From an uncultured Clostridia bacterium (lineage in GTDB: Bacteria > Bacillota > Clostridia > Oscillospirales > Ruminococcaceae): a stretch of 64,000 bases of DNA. Positions 60,525-64,000 of the stretch are shown piece by piece (the first letter of the stretch is position 1; each line of letters starts with the position of its first letter). Both the position numbers and the translations under genes were made by a program. Under the pieces are notes generated by a model that saw only the letters and a list, made by a program, of their open reading frames with translations, ran no database searches and had not been told where the DNA came from. The stretch covers positions 97,282 to 161,281 of the forward strand of contig CANQKW010000002.1 in the NCBI GenBank assembly GCA_947624555.1, in the 5' to 3' direction.

Positions 60525-61482
60525 AAATGTCATCAAAATAATTTTTTCATCGCTGCTGTTGTTAATTCTTACAACAGCGTTGTTTCTGTTCATAAACGAG
60601 AATTATTTAAAGATTGATTTTATCCCGACTTCTGCGGACATCGTTCATTTTTTCGGAGGAGGCGGCAAACCGTATATAAAACCGCTTGACAATGAGGCTG
60701 CGGTATATTTTATAGATGTCGGACAAGGCGACTGCGAGGTAATTTGCACGAAAAATTACAATATTCTGATTGACTGCGGCGAAGAAGAAAAATCAGACGA
60801 GGTTATCGGATTTTTGAATTATTCGGGAGTAAAAAAGCTTGATCTGATAATTGCAACTCACCCTCATTCCGACCACATCGGCGGAATGTATAGAATTTTG
60901 CAGAGTTTTGACACGGGTACTCTTCTTATTCCCGAACTGCCCGAAAATGTTATTCCCGAAACAGTTTTCTACGAGAAAATGATAAGCTCGGCGAAGAAAA
61001 CCAACACCGAAATAAAATATGCCCGGGCAGGAACAAAATACGTTCTCGATGAAAGCACTTCTCTTGAAATCCTCGCACCGATTTATAACGGATATGAGGA
61101 CTTAAACAACATCTCAATTACAGCACGTTTTATCCACGGAGAAAACAGCTTTCTTTTCACGGGAGATACCGAAAGCCTGGCGGAGCTTGATATTCTTGAC
61201 AGCGGCATTGATATAAGCGCAGATGTACTTAAAGTGGCTCATCACGGCAGCGCAGGTTCAAGCAGCAAGGCTTTTCTCGAAAAAGTCAGACCTAAGACAG
61301 CGGTTTTTGAGGTCGCCGAAATAAATTACTACGGTCACCCGAGAAGTGAAGTCATAGAGCGGCTTGAAGATGTCGGCTGTGAGGAATTTTATATGACTTC
61401 AAGGGACGGCAATATCGTTATAGTAAGCGACGGGGTTTCGTTAAAGGTTACTGCGGAAAATGATGAAAATATTGCGGCTTGA
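60472..61482 (+). CDS. membrane-anchored ComEC-type metallo-beta-lactamase protein
   Basis: A 336-aa protein with one N-terminal membrane helix (about 20-42) and a metallo-beta-lactamase domain resembling the C-terminal domain of ComEC. VYFIDVGQGDCEVI and ILIDCGEE are followed by the metal motif ATHPHSDHIGGM (HxHxDH). The later ligands lie in FLFTGDTES and KVAHHGSAGSSS. Without the ComEC channel part it is likely a stand-alone extracytoplasmic nuclease or phosphoesterase. ATG 60472 lies just behind AAAGGAAAGGA. It overlaps the YgiQ gene. Confidence 0.85.
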   Translation: MSRIKTAKIFRKKQSGVKNVIKIIFSSLLLLILTTALFLFINENYLKIDFIPTSADIVHFFGGGGKPYIKPLDNEAAVYFIDVGQGDCEVICTKNYNILIDCGEEEKSDEVIGFLNYSGVKKLDLIIATHPHSDHIGGMYRILQSFDTGTLLIPELPENVIPETVFYEKMISSAKKTNTEIKYARAGTKYVLDESTSLEILAPIYNGYEDLNNISITARFIHGENSFLFTGDTESLAELDILDSGIDISADVLKVAHHGSAGSSSKAFLEKVRPKTAVFEVAEINYYGHPRSEVIERLEDVGCEEFYMTSRDGNIVIVSDGVSLKVTAENDENIAA

Positions 61483-61556
61483 TTGGTAAAATTGCACAAA
61501 ATGCATTTCTCGATTTGTCTAAAAACAATCAAAACCACGTTTTTTTGACAAGGTTA

Positions 61557-61585
61557 TTGAACCGAAACGTAAAAAGTTGTATAAT
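61557..61585 (+). promoter_or_regulatory. promoter of typA/bipA
   Basis: TTGAAC (61557-61562), a 17-bp spacer and TATAAT (61580-61585), with an extended AGTTG before the -10. It lies 58 bp before the start codon. Confidence 0.72.
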
Positions 61586-61643
61586 GATATGGTTAATTGA
61601 AAAGTAATTTAAATCAATTCTGAACAAAGGAAAGTGAAAAAAA

Positions 61644-63467
61644 TTGAAAAGAGAAGATTTAAGGAATATTGCGATAATAGCGCACGTCGACCACGGCAAG
61701 ACAACGCTGGTTGACGAAATGCTGAAACAGGGCGGCGCATTCCGTGAAAATCAGGTCGTAAACGACAGAGTTATGGATAACAACGACCTTGAGCGAGAAA
61801 GAGGAATTACAATTCTTGCAAAAAATACGTCCTGTATGTATAACGGTGTAAAGATAAATATTGTCGATACTCCCGGACACGCCGATTTTTCGGGAGAAGT
61901 AGAACGTATTCTCAAAATGGTAAACGGAGTTTTGCTGCTCGTGGACAGCTTTGAGGGAACTATGCCGCAGACCCGTTTCGTTTTGCAGAAAGCGCTTGAA
62001 CTGGGACATAAAATTATTGTTGTTGTAAATAAAACAGACCGTCCCGACGCACGCAATCACGAGGTCGTAGATGAGGTGCTGGAGCTTTTGCTCGACCTTG
62101 ATGCCACCGAAGAACAGCTTGACAGTCCCGTGGTTTTCTGTTCGGGAAGATTAGGCTGTTCGTCTTACAATCCCGATGAAATGGGAACGGATTTTAAGCC
62201 GCTTTTTGAGAAAATAATCGAGCATATTCCTGCCCCCGAAGGCGACGAAACGGGAGAATTGCAGGTGCTTGTGTCATCAATCGACTATAACGATTATGTC
62301 GGAAGAATTGCAGTAGGAAGAGTTGAACGAGGCGTTATCAGGCAAAATCAGGAGGTTATGGTCTGCGATTATCACAACAGAACAGCTCCCTTTAAGGCAA
62401 AAATCGTTTCGCTTAATCAGTTCGAGGGGCTTAACAAAGTGCCCGTTGAAAGCGCAACTGTCGGCGATATTATCGCATTTTCGGGAATAGAGGGCGTTAC
62501 GATAGGTCAGACCATCACTTCGGTGAACGCTCCTGAGGCATTACCGTTCGTTAAAATCAGTGAACCTACCGTTGAAATGACATTTTCTGTAAATACTTCT
62601 CCCTTTGCAGGACGTGAGGGAAAATTTGTTACTTCCCGTCAGATAAGAGAAAGATTGATGCGTGAAACTCTTAAAGATGTATCTTTGAGAGTTTCGGACA
62701 GCGACTCCACCGACGCATTTAACGTTGCCGGACGAGGCGAAATGCACCTTTCAATACTTATCGAAACAATGAGAAGAGAAGGCTATGAGCTTTCTGTAAG
62801 CACTCCCCGTGTTCTTTATAAAGAGATAGACGGCGTAAAATGTGAGCCTGTTGAGCGCCTTGTTATCGACGTTCCCGAAACAGCAGTCGGCGCTGTTATG
62901 GAAAAAATGGGACAGCGCAAGGGCGAAATGCTTGAAATGCACCCTGTCGGCAGCCGCACCAGACTTGAATACCTCATTCCTTCAAGAGGACTTTTCGGCT
63001 ATAGAAGTGAGTTTATGACCGATACAAAGGGCGAGGGCGTTATGAACGCTGTTTTTGACAGCTATAAGCCTTATTACGGAGATATTCCTAGAAGAACCGT
63101 AGGCTCTCTTGTAGCGTGGGAAACAGGCACTGCGGTGACCTACGGACTTTTCAACGCACAGGAAAGAGGTACGCTCTTTATTCCTGCGGGAGTTCCCGTT
63201 TACGAGGGAATGATAGTCGGCGTTTCTCCCAAAGCAGGCGATATAGTTGTAAATGTCTGCAAGAAAAAGCACCTTACAAATACACGGGCTTCGGGTTCTG
63301 ATGACGCTTTGCGCCTTATTCCGTGCAAGCAGATGAGCCTTGAGGAGAGCCTTGAATTTATTCAGGACGATGAGCTTGTAGAAGTAACGCCCAAGAACAT
63401 AAGACTGAGAAAGACAATTCTTGAACGTGATCTTCGTCTGAAAGCCGAGGCAAAATTAAAGAAATAA
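61644..63467 (+). CDS. typA: translational GTPase TypA/BipA
   Basis: A 607-aa ribosome-associated GTPase that aids 50S assembly and stress adaptation. The G1 motif is AHVDHGKTTLVDEML, the switch is RERGITILAKNTS, G3 is DTPGHADFSGEVER and G4 is NKTDRPDAR. The beta-barrel and EF-G-like domains follow. The BipA-specific C-terminal domain shows FGYRSEFMTDTKGEGVMN and ERGTLFIPAGVPVYEGMIVG. The start is TTG 61644 behind AAAGGAAAG. The length is normal. Confidence 0.97.
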   Translation: MKREDLRNIAIIAHVDHGKTTLVDEMLKQGGAFRENQVVNDRVMDNNDLERERGITILAKNTSCMYNGVKINIVDTPGHADFSGEVERILKMVNGVLLLVDSFEGTMPQTRFVLQKALELGHKIIVVVNKTDRPDARNHEVVDEVLELLLDLDATEEQLDSPVVFCSGRLGCSSYNPDEMGTDFKPLFEKIIEHIPAPEGDETGELQVLVSSIDYNDYVGRIAVGRVERGVIRQNQEVMVCDYHNRTAPFKAKIVSLNQFEGLNKVPVESATVGDIIAFSGIEGVTIGQTITSVNAPEALPFVKISEPTVEMTFSVNTSPFAGREGKFVTSRQIRERLMRETLKDVSLRVSDSDSTDAFNVAGRGEMHLSILIETMRREGYELSVSTPRVLYKEIDGVKCEPVERLVIDVPETAVGAVMEKMGQRKGEMLEMHPVGSRTRLEYLIPSRGLFGYRSEFMTDTKGEGVMNAVFDSYKPYYGDIPRRTVGSLVAWETGTAVTYGLFNAQERGTLFIPAGVPVYEGMIVGVSPKAGDIVVNVCKKKHLTNTRASGSDDALRLIPCKQMSLEESLEFIQDDELVEVTPKNIRLRKTILERDLRLKAEAKLKK

Positions 63468-63485
63468 CATGGAAAGTTAAGAACA

Positions 63486-64000
63486 ATGGTTAAGGATATG
63501 ACCTGCGGCGCAGTTACGCCCATATTGATAAAATTTTCGATACCTCTGCTGATAAGCGTTGTTTTCCAGCAGATGTATAACATCTCCGACAGCATAATTG
63601 CGGGAAGATTTATAAACAACGACGCTCTTGCCGCGATAGGTGCGTCTTATCCTATCACGATGATTTTCTTGTCAATTGGCACGGGAATGAACATAGGCTG
63701 TTCGGTAGTCATCTCGACGCTTTTTGGCGCAAAGGATTACAAGGGAATGAAAACGGCGGTTTATACGTCGATAATTTCTACATTTTCCCTGGCGGCGCTG
63801 CTGACGGTTGTCGGTATTTTCACAAGCGGACTGTTTTTAAATTTACTTGGAACAGATAAGCTGATTTTCTCCGATTCCAAAACTTATCTTAATATTTACG
63901 TTCTCGGACTGGTTTTTCTGTTCGTGTACAATATCTGTACGGGAATTTTTACGGCTCTCGGCGACAGCAAAACACCGCTGTATTTTCTTATCGGTTCGTC
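63486..64000 (+). CDS. MATE family efflux transporter, 5' part (runs off right edge)
   Basis: The first 171 residues of a MATE multidrug/organic-cation antiporter. It starts MVKDMTCGAVTPILIKFSIP. The family N-terminal motif LISVVFQQMYNISDSIIAGRFI and the helix-2/3 region AAIGASYPITMIFLSIGTGMNIG follow, then ISTLFGAKDYKGMKTAVYTS. Five or so membrane helices are visible. It lies 18 bp after typA. Confidence 0.9.
   Translation, partial: MVKDMTCGAVTPILIKFSIPLLISVVFQQMYNISDSIIAGRFINNDALAAIGASYPITMIFLSIGTGMNIGCSVVISTLFGAKDYKGMKTAVYTSIISTFSLAALLTVVGIFTSGLFLNLLGTDKLIFSDSKTYLNIYVLGLVFLFVYNICTGIFTALGDSKTPLYFLIGS

Overview
The window looks like chromosomal DNA of a low-to-moderate-GC, endospore-forming member of the Clostridia. 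A Ruminococcaceae/Oscillospiraceae-type host is my inference from gene content and protein style, not from any search. Supporting signs are an alpha/beta-type small acid-soluble spore protein (39156-39332), strong AGGAGG ribosome-binding sites with frequent TTG/GTG starts, a lysine riboswitch, DnaD/DnaC-type replication genes and TTGACA-17-TATAAT promoters. Coding density is high and the longest stretches without a large gene are about 300-650 bp. I saw no insertion sequence, prophage, CRISPR array or rRNA.

Layout, left half. 1-1463 (minus): 5' part of rnr and secG. 1644-8141 (plus): HAD phosphatase, FapA/DUF342 protein, degenerate NlpC/P60 protein, divergent HMGL-like barrel protein, Cof-type HAD phosphatase, CNNM/CorC protein and NfeD-like protein. 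8170-10653: rpmG-secE-nusG-rplK-rplA with an L1-type autogenous site before rplA. 10739-20359: translation/RNA block rimP-nusA-rnpM(ylxR)-ylxQ-infB-rbfA-nrnA-truB-ribF, then gltX. 20444-25519: four-gene Gld-like ABC-2 export system plus a 92-aa protein of unknown role. 25579-28411 (minus): a promoter, a structured leader with terminator and possible antiterminator, a TM1266-like regulator and a complete NMT1/SsuA-type ABC importer. 28424-31134 (minus): AI-2E family permease, then a 53-aa membrane peptide and queA.

Layout, right half. 31232-35647: lysine riboswitch followed by asd-dapA-dapB, a kinase-less aspartokinase-type ACT protein and mscS; then a secreted transglutaminase-fold protein and a split transketolase (37223-38993). 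39156-41800: SASP, degenerate SipW-like protein, initiator tRNA and a membrane protein. 41865-47425 (minus): dnaD-like, dnaC-like, a phosphofructokinase and a CtpE-like P-type ATPase. 47464-52272: citrate synthase, a ZapA-coiled-coil protein and a U32 peptidase. 52346-54350: YjfB-type motility protein (minus), CheV and a helical repeat protein. 54417-58644: two CobW-family GTPases (one His-rich, one fused to a DUF1980-like domain), an amidohydrolase and a 5'-truncated epimerase. 58653-64000: YgiQ radical SAM protein, metallo-beta-lactamase protein, typA/bipA and a partial MATE transporter.

Most of the window is housekeeping. The parts most worth follow-up are the unassigned leader RNA of the TM1266/ABC operon (28206-28376), the CobW/CobW-DUF1980 metal cassette with a palindrome at its promoter (54417-56542), and three proteins whose folds are recognisable but whose catalytic nucleophiles are replaced (3805-4395, 35660-37183, 39489-40655).
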